Translations under genes and position numbers: made by a program
In this document: in pieces, positions 45,601 through 57,311 of the stretch
Numbering within the stretch: position 1 is the stretch's first letter
How the letters are laid out: every line of letters starts with the position of its first letter
Notes under the pieces: model-generated
What the model was told of the DNA's origin: nothing
Databases searched by the model: none
What the model saw: the letters and a program-made list of their open reading frames with translations, nothing else
Assembly (NCBI RefSeq): GCF_018294505.1
Contig: NC_057808.1
Span: forward strand, 225,615,684-225,679,683
Source of the DNA: Triticum aestivum
Taxonomy: Eukaryota > Streptophyta > Magnoliopsida > Poales > Poaceae
Direction of reading: 5' to 3'
Length of the DNA stretch: 64,000 bases

Positions 45601-45981
45601 ACCAATAAGAGAAGAAAGTTGAATACCGACATGTATTTCCCGACAGAGCTCCCAGAAGCCACCGACAAGATACTTTCCGGGAGAAACGACACAACTGCTG
45701 GTGAGCAGCGGCTACGCGCAAAACCCCAGGTTCTCGGCATTGAGGTCAGCGCTCCCGCAGCTGAAGAGATGCCTTTAGTCCTTGCCGTCGAGCCACAAGC
45801 TCCAGCATGGGCACAACCCATAGTCCAGTTCCTTCAAATAGGAGAACTCCCGAATGAGCAAGAAGAAGCTGAAAAGTAGCCCGTCAATCAAGTATCTATT
45901 AGTTTGTGGATAACATTCTACACAGAAAGAGACCAAACAGTGTGAAATTGAAGTGCATTTCTCGGGAGGATGGACTAAGGT
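45601..45981 (+). pseudogene. G5 RNase H-integrase linker and integrase start
   Basis: A variable linker (frame 45520-45879, including APAWAQPIVQFLQIGELPNE) precedes text in another frame similar to FVDNILHRKRPNSVKLKC at about 45900-45955, which begins the integrase zinc-binding region. G4 interrupts it at 45982. AAGGT (45977-45981) is the probable first copy of the G4 target duplication. Confidence 0.6.
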
Positions 45982-47133
45982 TGTCGGAGTAATGCCCACG
46001 GGTAGCCTAACCGACTCCCCCTGGCTCTTCGAAAAATTACCAGGCCGATCGAGCCTTCAAGCATCCAGAGCACGGGGCCGCCTTCCTCTAGCCGGCTATC
46101 ACCAAGGCCGACTACCAGAAGGCGACCCGGCCTCAAAAACCTTCCCGGAGAGAGCTACGAGATGGCCGACTCCAGGAAGCCGGCCCTGAGAGGACCGACT
46201 CCCAGAAGCCGGCCATGAAGAAGGCCGACTCCCTGAAGCCGGCCAAGACTACACCCACCAGGGCTGCACCCACATAACGGTGATAAGACGGGGCGTGGCC
46301 GCAGTACAGCCTGCCACCCCCGAATCCCGGAGCATGCGTGGCCACAGTGCGCCGTACGGGTCAGCCATTCCCCGTCCGGGCGGCACTGTAGCCATGTTGA
46401 CTGTGACGTCACCCACGACAGGCGCCAGTACGGCCCGCGGGCGGTGGGCCCCTTCAGCCAGAGAGACACTCGAAGGCTGCCCGGCCTCCCCTAGTCGGCC
46501 TGGGGCGTAGCCGGCTCCCAATAGCCGGCTACCTCCCTCCCTTGAAGTATGTGCATCATTAAGGAGACAAGACGAGGTGAGGCCACAGTGAGAGCCCGCC
46601 AGGCAGCGGCACTGTAGCCACGCTTACCTCAACAAAGCCCTCGTCATCAGGGGCAAGGCAACAGTAACCAGCCGCCGACAAGGCCCCCAGGCGGTGGGGC
46701 CGGCTTGTCGGCCAAGAGGCCGGCAGCCGGCGGGACCCACCAGTCGGCGGGCCCCAACGGCCGGCGGAGAAGCCGACAAGCACAGCCACTGACGGCTAGG
46801 ACCCGCACCCAGCCGAATTACCATTGTACCCCTGGGGGTAGGCCTATATAAACCCCCCAGGGCACCCATGCAAAGGGTTGATCTCTAAGATAGTTTTAGC
46901 CACCATGTAGAGGGAAGAGGAGAGCTAGCCTTGCCTTTCTTCCTCCTCTAGCCAAACAGCTCAAGGAGCACTTGTAGCTACTTGTGTTGATCTAGTGTTC
47001 ATGCGGAGACCCCGCAGAGCAGGACTAGGGGTGTTATCTCCATGGAGAGCCCCGAACCAGGCACCGGCGATGTCTTACTGGCTCCCACAATGATAAGCCA
47101 CCCGTTGGCATATGTCGCACCTACCACCAGACA
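45982..47133 (+). repeat. G4 5' LTR
   Basis: Starts TGTCGGAGTAATGCCCACGG and ends CCACCAGACA. The TATA box TATATAAA at 46845-46852 is followed about 30 bp on by a probable transcription start region. Inside are repeats around CCGGCC and GAAGCCGGCC (about 46150-46260). The start is set by TG after AAGGT and by loss of G5 reading. Confidence 0.88.
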
Positions 47134-47134
47134 T

Positions 47135-47154
47135 TTGGCGCCCACCGTGGGGCC
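47135..47154 (+). other. G4 primer binding site
   Basis: TTGGCGCCCACCGTGGGGCC begins one base after the LTR end and looks intact. Confidence 0.88.
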
Positions 47155-47187
47155 AGGTGCACCGTCGTCCGGAGACCTGTTCTGGAC

Positions 47188-49378
47188 GGGAACCCTTTTT
47201 CTACCCCGCGAGTGTAGCCAGCCTGCTACGCCCGATGGCGCTTGCCCTGACGCGCTGCAAGGCGTCGACGACGCCTGCACGGCGAGCTGCCTCGCCGACC
47301 TTCTTGGCGAGACTCGCATCTCCGACGAGCCTGCGTCCGACGCGGGCACAGACTACCCCGAGAGCCGCCTCGTCAGCCTCCTCGACCAGCTTCACGTCTC
47401 CAGTGAGCTTGCTGTGGACTTGGAGTCGGTCGGCTCCACCGACCCGATGCTTGTCAACTCCGACACGGCATCGCTTGACGCCTTCCCCACCAACGCGGTG
47501 ATCATCGACGACCCTCTCCCTTGAGCCGACAGTGGCAGCAGCGCTGTCACTGAGGTGCTGGTCATCAGCCACTGCGCCGTCTCGGGCGAGAACGCCCACG
47601 ACGCCCTACAAGCGGCGCTGCAGGACTTGTCCGTCCCCATCCCGCCCGACGCCGATGCCGAGACACTGGAGCACGCCGCCTCGCCCTCATCGCGGAGGGC
47701 CAGAAGATAGCATCCATGAGACGCCTCACTGAGGCTCACCAGCGCGAAGTCGACCGCGCCGCCCTTGGTACGCCGCCTCCTGGCGGGCCGAGCCAAGCCG
47801 GCCTCGTCAAGAAGCGCGGCGCGGCCATCGCCAGCATGCTGGGAGCAGACCGCCCGGTCTACGCCACACCACTCGAGAACCTGCGTGCCGCTCAGGCGGC
47901 CGTGGACGAGCTGAACGGGCTGGGGGCTGATGAGCTCCCCTACATGACTAGACGCATCCAGCAGCTGATCGACGCGGCCGCAGAACGGCATGAAGCCGGC
48001 GCCTGCGCTGTGAGTCCTCCCCCACGCCGAGAACATGCCGCGACATCCCGGACGCCGACTGCAAGCGACGCCCGTGCAAGAAAAGACAAGGAGCCGGCTG
48101 CTAGCCGCAGCCGGACTCGGGTCACCATTGAGCGCGACGCAGAAGGCCGTCCCCGAGCGGTGGAACGACAAGGCAATCCGCCTCCCCCCGCCTCGTGGGG
48201 AGAGATATCCCACCCCGCCGCCTGTCACGCATCCGACTCTCGGCGGCCGACTAGGCCACCGCGAAGGAGTCGGCGAGAATGATGCCCGCCACCGGATCGA
48301 CCGCCTAGCGTGATCCCTGGCGCTAGAAGAAGAAGATGATGTAGGCCCGCCTTGCTTTGGCCCCCGCATCTGCGACGAGCCCTTCCCCAAAGGATTCTCA
48401 CTCCCAAGAGACACGCCAAAATACAACGGCTCCGTGAAGCCGGAAGATTGGTTGATTGACTACTCTACCGCAGTCAGCATAGCAAACGGCAACAGGCGTG
48501 TTGCCGTGAAGTTCGTCCCTCTCATGTTTCAAGGCACGGCGCGCACCTGGCTGAACAGCCTCAAGCCCTACAGCTTCAACAGCTAGCTAGACTTCACGGA
48601 AGTCTTCGTCCGCAACTTCACCAGCACATACAAGCGGCCTCCCAAGCCCCGACAGCTCTCCTTATGCGTCCAAGGGCCCAGCGAATCGACTCGCGACTAC
48701 CTCACGCGTTGGGCCGAGCTCCGCAACTCCTATGAGGGGGTGCACGAGGTTCAAGCCATAGAGTACTTCACCGCCGGGTGCCGAGAGGGCACCCTCCTCA
48801 AGCACCGACTCCTCTGCGACGAGCCGACTACCCTCGATGAGCTGCTGACCATAGCAGACAAGTACGCCACGGCCGACTCCTCGATGTAGACCGAGCTCCG
48901 AATGGACGCCTCTGGAAAGGTGCTCGCTCTGGCTCCCAAGACGCCGGCTGGTGACTCCAACCGACGCCCCTACCAGAACGACCACAAGCGCAAGGCCCCT
49001 ATGCCGCCTTCCACCAATCGGCAAGTAGCCACCGTCGAAGACGAACAGCCCGAAGAGCGGCCCGCGCGCAAGAAGAAGGGCGGCAGGCCGGCTTGGCAGC
49101 CAGCCTTCTCCTACGAGCAAACTCTTGATGCCCCCTGCAAGTTCCACAGCGGCGCGAAGCCGTCCAACCACACGACCCGGAAGTGCCATTGGCTCACGCG
49201 GATCTCCAAGGGCGAGGGGCTGGTGCCGCCTCCACCTCCTGGCCCGCCGCCTCCAGCCCCTCAGCAGCCGGCTGTTCGACTAGCAGTCGGAGCCATTCAA
49301 GATGAGTTCCCAGATGAGCACGCCGCCTACGTCGTCTTCACGAGCCAGATTGAAGACAAGCGCAGTCGGTGCCGATAG
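47188..49378 (+). pseudogene. G4 gag
   Basis: N-terminal segment (47188-47524: TRISDEPASDAG-like text, PESRLVSLLDQLHVSSELAV), a middle coiled region (47716-48180) and the capsid domain at about 48420-48860. Capsid motifs are DTPKYNGSVKPEDWLIDY, PLMFQGTARTWLNSLKPYSF and TRWAELRNSYEGVHEVQAIE. A basic C-terminal part has a single C...H..C-like segment (APCKFHSGAKPSNHTTRKCH). Breaks are TGA near 47522, a frame change near 47670 and its reversal near 48150, TAG near 48584 and TAG near 48887. Gag would form the particle. The exact start codon is uncertain. Confidence 0.85.
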
Positions 49379-49471
49379 CACCAAGAAGTCAACGCGGTCG
49401 CCTCCAGCAACCCCGGGTTCATGCATTGGTCTAAAAGGCCTATCAGCTAGAGCCGGGCAGATCACCCAGAG

Positions 49472-50314
49472 GTGATGCCGTCTCCCGGCTCCTATGCATT
49501 GGTGTTGGACGCCACCCTCGCGACGGAAAGGCGAGCTGACTGTTTCTCCCGTGTGCTGATTGATGGTGGAAGCAGCATCAACATACTGTACCGCGACACC
49601 ATGGAGAAGTTAAACCTCAAGGCGAAGCAGCTCATGCCAAGCCGGACTGTGTTCCATGGCATCGTACCCGGCCTGTCCTGTTCCCCAATCGGCAAGATTA
49701 AGATGGATGTTCTCTTCGGAGACAAGGATCACTTTCGCTGAGAAGCGATCTGGTTTGAAGTAGTGGATCTAGAGAGCCCTTACCACGCCTTGCTTGGCCG
49801 ACCTGCCCTGGCCAAGTTCATGGCTGTGCCCCACTACGCCTACCTCAAGATGAAGATGTCGAGTTCAAAGGGGATCATCACCATAGCCGGAGACTACAAG
49901 AAGTCCACCGAGTGCGCTGCGGCCAGCAGCCGGCTGGCCGAGTCCCTCGTGATTGCTGAATAGAAGAAGATGCTGGACCGAGTCGTGGCCATGGCCGGCA
50001 AGCAGCCGGCCCTGTCCCCCAACCCCAAGGAATATGATGCTCAGGGCTCCTTCCAGCCGGCCAAGGAAACAAAGAAGATACCTCTGGACCCGGAGAACCC
50101 GGAGAGGTTTGCTGTCATTGGTGCAAACCTAGACAGTAAATAGGAAGGCGAGCTCGTCGACTTCCTCTGTGAGAATCGGGACATCTTTGCATGGTCCCCA
50201 GAGGACATGCCGGGTGTTCCGAACGATTTCGCCGAGCACAAGCTACACGTCCGAGCGGACGCAAAACCAGTAAAGCAGCCTCTCCGCCGACTGTCGGAGG
50301 AGAAGAGAAGGATC
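49472..50314 (+). pseudogene. G4 protease and start of reverse transcriptase
   Basis: The aspartic protease has VLIDGGSSINILY with the active-site Asp near 49561, and later HALLGRPALAKFMAVPHYAY. The RT N-terminal region follows (EDMPGVPNDFAEHKLHVRAD, KPVKQPLRRLSEEKRRI). In-frame stops are at about 49739 (TGA), 49961 (TAG) and 50141 (TAG), all in one frame. It is cut at GGATC (50310-50314) by Copia-2 and resumes at 59044 in the frame predicted by the insertion length. Confidence 0.9.
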
Positions 50315-52009
50315 TGTTGGAAATATGCCCTAGAGGCAATAATAAAATGGTTATTATTATATTTCCTTGTTCATGATAATTGTCTATTGTTCATGCAATA
50401 ATTGTGTTATCCGGAAATCGTAATACATGTGTGAATACATAGACCACAACATGTCCCTAGTGAGCCTCTAGTTGACTAGCTTGTTGATCAACAGATAATC
50501 ATGGTTTCCTGACTATGGACATTGGATGTCATTGATAACGGGATCACATCATTAGGAGAATGATGTGATGGACAAGACCCAATCCTAAGCATAGCACAAG
50601 ATCGTGTAGTTCGTTTGCTAGAGCTTTTCCAAATGTCAAGTATCATTTCCTTAGACCATGAGATTGTGCAACTCCCGGATACCATACGAGTGCTTTGGGT
50701 GTGCCAAACGTCACAACGTAACTGGGTGGCTATAAAGGTGCACTACGTAACTGGGATTTGTCACTCCGTATGACGGAGAGGTATCTCTGGGCCCACTCGG
50801 TAATGCATCATCATAATGAGCTCAATGTAACCAAGTGTTTGGTCACGGGATCATGCATTACGTTACGAGTAAAGTGACTTGCCGGTAACGAGATTGAACA
50901 AGGTATTGGGATACCGACGATCGAATCTCGGGCAAGTAACGTACCGATTGACAAAGGGAATTGTATACGGGATTGATTGAATCCTCGACATCGTGGTTCA
51001 TCCGATGAGATCATCGTGGAACATGTGGGAGCCAACATGGGTATCCAAATCCCACTGTTGGTTATTGACCGGAGAGTCATCTCGGTCATGTCTGCATGTC
51101 TCCCGAACCCGTAGGGTCTACACACTTAAGGTTCGGTGATGCTAGAGTTGTAGAGATATTAGTATGCGGTTAACCGAAAGTTGTTCGGAGTCCCGGATGA
51201 GATCCCGGACGTCACGAGGAGTTCCGGAATGGTCCGGAGGTCAAGATTTATATATGGGAAGTCCTATTTTGGCCACCGGAAAATGTTCGGGATTTTTCGG
51301 TATTGTACCGGGAAGGTTCTAGAAGGTTCCGAAGTGGGGCCCACCTGCATGGGGGGACCCACATGAATGTGGGTAGTGGGGGCAAGGCCCCACACCCTGG
51401 TCAAGGCGCACCAAGATCCCACCTTAGAAGGAATAAGATCATATCCTGAAGGGATAAGATCAAGATCCCTAAAAAGGGGGGATAACAATCGGTGGGGAAG
51501 GGAAATGATGGGATTTCTTTCCCCCACCTTTGCCAATGCCCCAATGGAATTGGAGGGCAAGAAACCAGCCCCCTCCACCCCTATATATAGTGGGGAGGCG
51601 CATGGGAGCAGCACCCCAAGCCTTGCCACCTCCCTCCCCCCCGTGACACCTCTTCCTCCCCGCTTGCGCTTGGCGAAGCCCTGCCGGGATCCCGCTACTT
51701 CCACCACCACGCCGTCGTGCTGCTGGATCTCCATCAACTTCTCCTCCCCTCTTCCTGGATCAAGAAGGAGGAGACGTCCCCGCTCCGTACGTGTGTTGAA
51801 CGCGGAGGTGCCGTCCGTTTGGCGCTAGGATCATCGGTGATTTGGATCACGACGAGTACGACTCCATCAACCCCGTTCTCTTGAACGCTTCCGCGCGCGA
51901 TCTACAAGGGTATGTAGATGCACTCCCCTCTCTCTTGTTGCTAGATGACTCCATAGATTTATCTTGGTGAGACGTAGAAAATTTTAAATTTTTGCTACGA
52001 TCCCCAACA
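50315..52009 (+). repeat. Copia-2 5' LTR
   Basis: TGTTGGAAATATGCC to CCCCAACA. TATA-like CTATATATAG at 51581-51590. Compared with the 3' LTR it lacks about 44 bp after GGTGCACTAC at about 50748. Confidence 0.95.
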
Positions 52010-52010
52010 G

Positions 52011-52024
52011 TGGCATCATGAGCT
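52011..52024 (+). other. Copia-2 primer binding site, altered
   Basis: TGGCATCATGAGCT occupies the place of TGGTATCAGAGCC in Copia-1. It has a substitution and small changes, so priming by initiator tRNA-Met would be weakened. Confidence 0.75.
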
Positions 52025-53301
52025 AGGTCTATGCGTAGTTTCTATGCACGAGTAGAACACAAACTTGTTGTGGGCGTAGATGTTGTCAATTTTCTTGCCA
52101 CTACTAGTCTTATCTTGTTTCGGCGGCATCGTGGGATGAAGCGGCCCGGACCGACCTTACACGTACGCTTACGTGAGACAGGTTCCACCGACTGACATGC
52201 ACTAGTTGCATAAGGTGGCTAGCGGGTGTCTGTCTCTCCCACTTTAGTCGAATCGGATTCGATGAAAAGGGTCCGTATGAAGGGTAAATAGAAGTTGGCA
52301 TATCACGTTGTGGTTTTACGTAGGTAAGAAACGTTCTTGCTAGAAACCTATAGAAGCCACGTAAAAACATGCAACAACAATTAGAGGACGTCTAACTTGT
52401 TTTTGCAGCATATGCCTTGTGATGTGATATGGCCAAAAGGATGTGATGAATGAAATATATGTGATGTATGAGATTGATCATGTTCTTGTAATAGGAATCA
52501 CGACTTGCATGTCGATGAGTATGACAACCGGCAGGAGCCATAGGAGTTGTCTTTATTTTTTGTATGACCTGCGTGTCATTGAATAATGCCATGTAAATTA
52601 CTTTACTTTATTGCTAAACACGTTAGCCATAGAAGTAGAAGTAATCGTTGGCATGACAACTTCATGAAGACACGATGATGGAGATCATGATGATGGAGAT
52701 CATGGTGTCATGCCGGTGACGAAGATGATCATGGCGCCCCGAAGATGGAGATCAAAGGAGCAATATGATACTGGCCATATCATGTTACTATTTGATTGCA
52801 TGTGATGTTTATCATGTTTTACATCTTATTTGCTTACAACGACGGTAGCTTAAATAAGATGATCCCTCGCAATAATTTCAAGAAAGTGTTCCCCCTAACT
52901 GTGCACCGTTGCGAAGGTTCGTTGTTTCGAAGCACCACGTGATGATCGGGTGTGATAGATTCTAACGTTCGAATACAACGGGTGTAAGCCAGATTTACAC
53001 ACGCAATACACTTAGGTTGACTTGACGAGCCTAGCATGTACAGACATGGCCTCGGAACACGGAAGACTGAAAGGTCGAGCATGAGTCGTATAGAAGATAC
53101 GATCAACATGAAGATGTTCACCGATGTTGACTATTCCGTCTCACGTGATGATCGGACACGGCCTAGTTGACTCGGATCATGTTTCACTTAGATGACTAGA
53201 GGGATGTCTATCTGAGTGGGAGTTCATTGAATAATTTGATTAGATGAACTTAATTATCATGAACTTAGTCTAAAATCTTTACAATATGTCTTGTAGATCA
53301 A
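52025..53301 (+). other. Copia-2 untranslated leader
   Basis: Parallels the Copia-1 leader (1720-3015) with the GATGGAGATCATG repeats but only one copy of the TGACGAGCCTAGCATG segment. No coding sequence. Confidence 0.8.
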
Positions 53302-56300
53302 ATGGCCCACGCTAATGTTGCCCTCAACTTCAACGCGTTCCTAGAGAAAACCAAGCTGAAAGATGATGGCAGCAACTATACGGACTGGGTCCGGAACTTG
53401 AGGATCATCCTCATAGCTGCCAAGAAAGATTATGTCCTAGAAGCACCGCTAGGTGACGCACCCATCCCAGAGAACCAAGACGTTATGAACGCTTGGCAGC
53501 AGCGTGCCGGTGATTACTCCCTCGTTCAGTGTGGCATGCTTTACAGCTTAGAACTGGGGCTCCAAAAGCGTTTTGAGCAACACGGAGCATATGAGATGTT
53601 CGAAGAGCTGAAAATGGTTTTCTAAGCTCATGCCCAGGTCGAGAGATATGAAGTCTCCGACAAGTTCTTTAGTTGTAAGATGGAGGAAAATAGTTCTGTC
53701 AGTGAGCACATACTCAAAATGTCTGGGTTACACAACCACTTGACTCAGCTGGGAGTTAATCTCCCGGATGACGCGGTCATTGACAGAATCCTTCAGTCGC
53801 TTCCACCGAGCTACAAGAGCTTTGTGATGAACTTCAATATGCAGGGGATGGAAAAGACCATTCCTGAGGTATATTCAATGTTGAAATCAGCGGAGGTGGA
53901 GATCAAAAAGGAACATCAAGTGTTGATGGTGAATAAAAACACTAAGTTCAAGAAAGGCAAGGGTAAGAAGAACTTCAAGAAGGACGGCAAGGGAGTTGCC
54001 GCGCCCGGTAAGCCAGTTGCCAGGAAGAAGCCAAAGAATGGACCCAAGCCTGAGACTGAGTGCTTTTATTGCAAGGGAAGTGGTCACTGGAAGCGGAACT
54101 GCCCCAAGTACTTAGCGGACAAGAAGGCTGGCAACACCAAAGGTATATGTGATATACATGTTATTGATGTGTACCTTACCAACACTCATAGTAGCTCCTG
54201 GGTATTTGATACCGGTGCGGTTGCTCATATTTGTAACTCAAAGCAGGAGCTGCGGAATAAACGGAGACTGGCAAAGGACGAGGTGACGATGCGCGTCAGG
54301 AATGGTTCCAAGGTCGATGTGATCGCCGTCGGCACGCTACCTCTACATTTACCTACGGGATTAGTTTTAAACCTCAATAATTGTTATTTACTGCCAGCTT
54401 TGAGCATGAACATTGTATCAGGATCTCGTTTAATTCGAGATGGCTACTCATTTAAATCCGAGAATAATGGTTGTTCTATTTATATGAGAGATATGTTTCA
54501 TGGTCATGCCCCGCTGGTTAATGGTTTATTCTTAATGAATCTCGAACGTAGTGTTACACATATTCATAGTGTGAATACCAAAAGATGTAAGGTTGATAAT
54601 GATAGTCCCACATACTTGTGGCACTGCCGTCTTGGTCACATTGGTGTCAAACGCATGAAGAAGCTCCATGCAGATGGACTTTTGGAGTCTCTTGATTAAG
54701 AATCATTTGACACGTGCGAACCATGCCTCATGGGTAAGATGACCAAGACTCCGTTCTCCGGAACAATGGAGCGAGCAACCAACTTATTGGAAATCATACA
54801 TACTGATGTGTGCGGTCCAATGAGTGTTGAGGCTCGCGGTGGCTATCGTTACGTTCTCACTCTCACTGATGACTTGAGTAGATATGGGTATGTCTACCTA
54901 ATGAAACACAAGTCTGAGACCTTTGAAAAGTTCAAGGAATTTCAGAGTGAGGTTGAGAATCAACGTGACAGGAAAATAAAGTTCTTACGATCAGATCGTG
55001 GAGGGGAATATTTGAGTCACGAATTTGGCACACACTTAAGGAAATGTGGAATAGTTTCACAACTCACGCCGCCTGGAACACCTCATCGAAATGGTGTGTC
55101 CGAATGTCGTAATCGCACTCTATTGGATATGGTGCGATCTATGATGTCTCTTACCGATCTACCGCTCTCATTTTGGGGCTATGCTTTAGAGACTGCCGCA
55201 TTCACTTTAAATAGGGCTCCATCGAAATCCGTTGAGATGACACCATATGAATTATGGTTTGGGAAGAAACCTAAGCTATCGTTTCTAAAAGTTTGGGGAT
55301 GCGATGCTTATGTCAAGAAACTTCAACCTGAAAAAGCTCGAACCCAAGTCGGAAAAATGCGTCTTCATAGGATACCCTAAGGAAACCATTGGGTATACCT
55401 TCTACCTCAGATCCGAAGGCAAGATCTTTGTTGCCAAGAACGGGTCATTTCTGGAGAAAGAGTTTCTCTCGAAAGAAGTGGGAGGAAAGTGGAACTTGAT
55501 GAAGTACTACCTCTTGAACCGAAAAGTAGCGCAGCTCAGGAAGATGTTCCTATGGTGCCTGCACTGACTAGAGAGGAAGCTAATGATGATGATCAAGGTA
55601 CTTCGGATCAAGTTACTACTAAACTTCGTAGGTCCACGAGGACACGTTCCACACCAGAGTGGTATGGCAACCCTGTCCCGGAAATCATGTTGTTAGACAA
55701 CGGTGAACCTTTGAACTATGAAGAAACAATGGTGGGCCCAGATTCCAACAAATGGCTTGAAGCCATGCAATCCGAGATAGGATCCATGTATGAAAACAAA
55801 GTGTGGACTTTGACAGACTTGCCTGATGATCGGCGAGCGATAGAAAACAAATGGATCTTTAAGAAGAAGACGGACGTGGATGGTAATGTTACCATCTATA
55901 AAGCTCGACTTGTCGCTAAGGGTTATCGACAAGTTCAAGGGGTTGACTACGATGAGACTTTCTCACCCGTAGCGAAGCTGAAGTCCGTCCGAATCATGTT
56001 AGCAATTGCCGCATACCATGATTATGAGATATGGCAAATGGACGTCAAAACGGCATTCCTTAACGGCTTTCTTAAGGAAGAATTGTATATGATGCAGCCG
56101 GAAGGTTTTGTCGATCCTAAGAATACTAACAAGGTATGCAAGCTCCAGCGCTCCATCTATGGGCTGGTGCAAGCATCTCGGAGTTGGAACATTCGCTTTG
56201 ATGAGATGATCAAAGCGTTTGGATTTACACAGACTTATGGAGAAGCCTGTGTTTACAAGAAAGTGAGTGGGAGCTCTGTAGCATTTCTCATATTATATGT

Positions 56301-57279
56301 GGATGACATACTGTTGATGGGAAATGATATAGAATTCTTGGGAAGCATAAAGGCCTACTTGAACAAGTGTTTTTCAATGAAGGACCTTGGAGAAGCTGCT
56401 TATATATTAGGCATCAAGATCTATAGAGATAGATCAAGACGCCTCATTGGTCTTTCACAAAGTACGTACCTTGACAAGATATTGAAGAAGTTCAATATGG
56501 ATCAGTCCAAGAAGGGGTTCTTGCCTGTATTGCAAGGTGTGCAATTGAGCACGGCTCAATGCCCGACCACGGCAGAAGATAGAGAAAAGATGAGTGTCGT
56601 CCCCTATGCCTCGGCCATAGGGTCTATTATGTATGCCATGCTGTGTACCAGACCTGATGTAAACCTTGCCGTAAGTTTGGTAGGAAGGTACCAAAGTAAT
56701 CCCGGCATGGAACACTGGACAGCGGTCAAGAATATCCTGAAGTACCTGAAGAGGACTAAGGATATGTTTCTCGTTTATGGAGGTGACGAAGAGCTCGTCG
56801 TAAAGGGTTACGTCGATGCTAGCTTCGACACAGATCTGGATGACTCTAAGTCACAAACCGGATACGTGTATATTTTGAATGGTGGGGCAGTAAGCTGGTG
56901 CAGTTGCAAGCAAAGCGTTGTGGCGGGATCTACATGTGAAGCGGAATACATGGCGGCCTCAGAGGCAGCACAAGAAGCAATCTGGGTGAAGGAGTTCATT
57001 ACCGACCTAGGAGTTATTCCCAATGCGTCGGGCCCGATGACTCTCTTCTGTGACAACACTGGAGCTATTGCCCTTGCCAAGGAGCCCAGGTTTCACAGGA
57101 AGACCAGGCATATCAAGCGTCGCTTCAACTCCATTCGTGAAAATGTTCAAAATGGAGACATAGATATTTGTAAAGTACATACGGACCTGAATGTAGCAGA
57201 TCCGTTGACTAAACCTCTCCCTAGAGCAAAACATGATCAACACCAGAACTCTATGGGTGTTCGATTCATCACAATGTAA
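53302..57279 (+). pseudogene. Copia-2 gag-pol polyprotein, broken
   Basis: Starts MAHANVALNFNAFLEK. Gag is followed by the zinc knuckle CFYCKGSGHWKRNC, protease DTGA, pre-integrase HCRLGH, integrase core with TDD and ECRNR, the RT with KARLVAKGYRQ, DVKTAFLNG and LYVDDILLMG, and RNase H with VDASFDTDLDDSKSQTGYVY and LFCDNTGAIALA. Breaks: TAA at 53623-53625 in gag, TAA at 54697-54699 in the pre-integrase region, one added A in the A-run near 55330, and a loss of about four bases near 55478. After the second indel the original frame returns, and RT-RNase H (55489-57279) is open. In the integrase the residue after the catalytic Glu is Cys where Copia-1 has Arg. Confidence 0.95.
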
Positions 57280-57300
57280 CTAGATTATTGACTCTAGTGC

Positions 57301-57311
57301 AAGTGGGAGAC
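57301..57311 (+). other. Copia-2 polypurine tract
   Basis: AAGTGGGAGAC directly before the 3' LTR, identical to Copia-1. Confidence 0.88.

Larger units (their letters stand above)
44188..45981 (+). mobile_element. Gypsy G5, internally deleted, interrupted by G4
   Basis: Tail of a 5' LTR (about 44188-44461), primer site, gag start, then a jump to an RNase H fragment, a linker and the start of integrase. The last readable part is SVKLKCISREDGL, an integrase N-terminal segment, ending at GGACTAAGGT where the G4 LTR begins (45982). The remainder should lie beyond the 3' end of G4, outside the window. Two internal deletions explain the short length. Confidence 0.7.

Noticed and set aside
47392..48426. 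344-codon minus-strand ORF opposite G4 gag
   Set aside because: Shadow of gag; the plus strand matches gag text and the minus translation has no recognisable domain.
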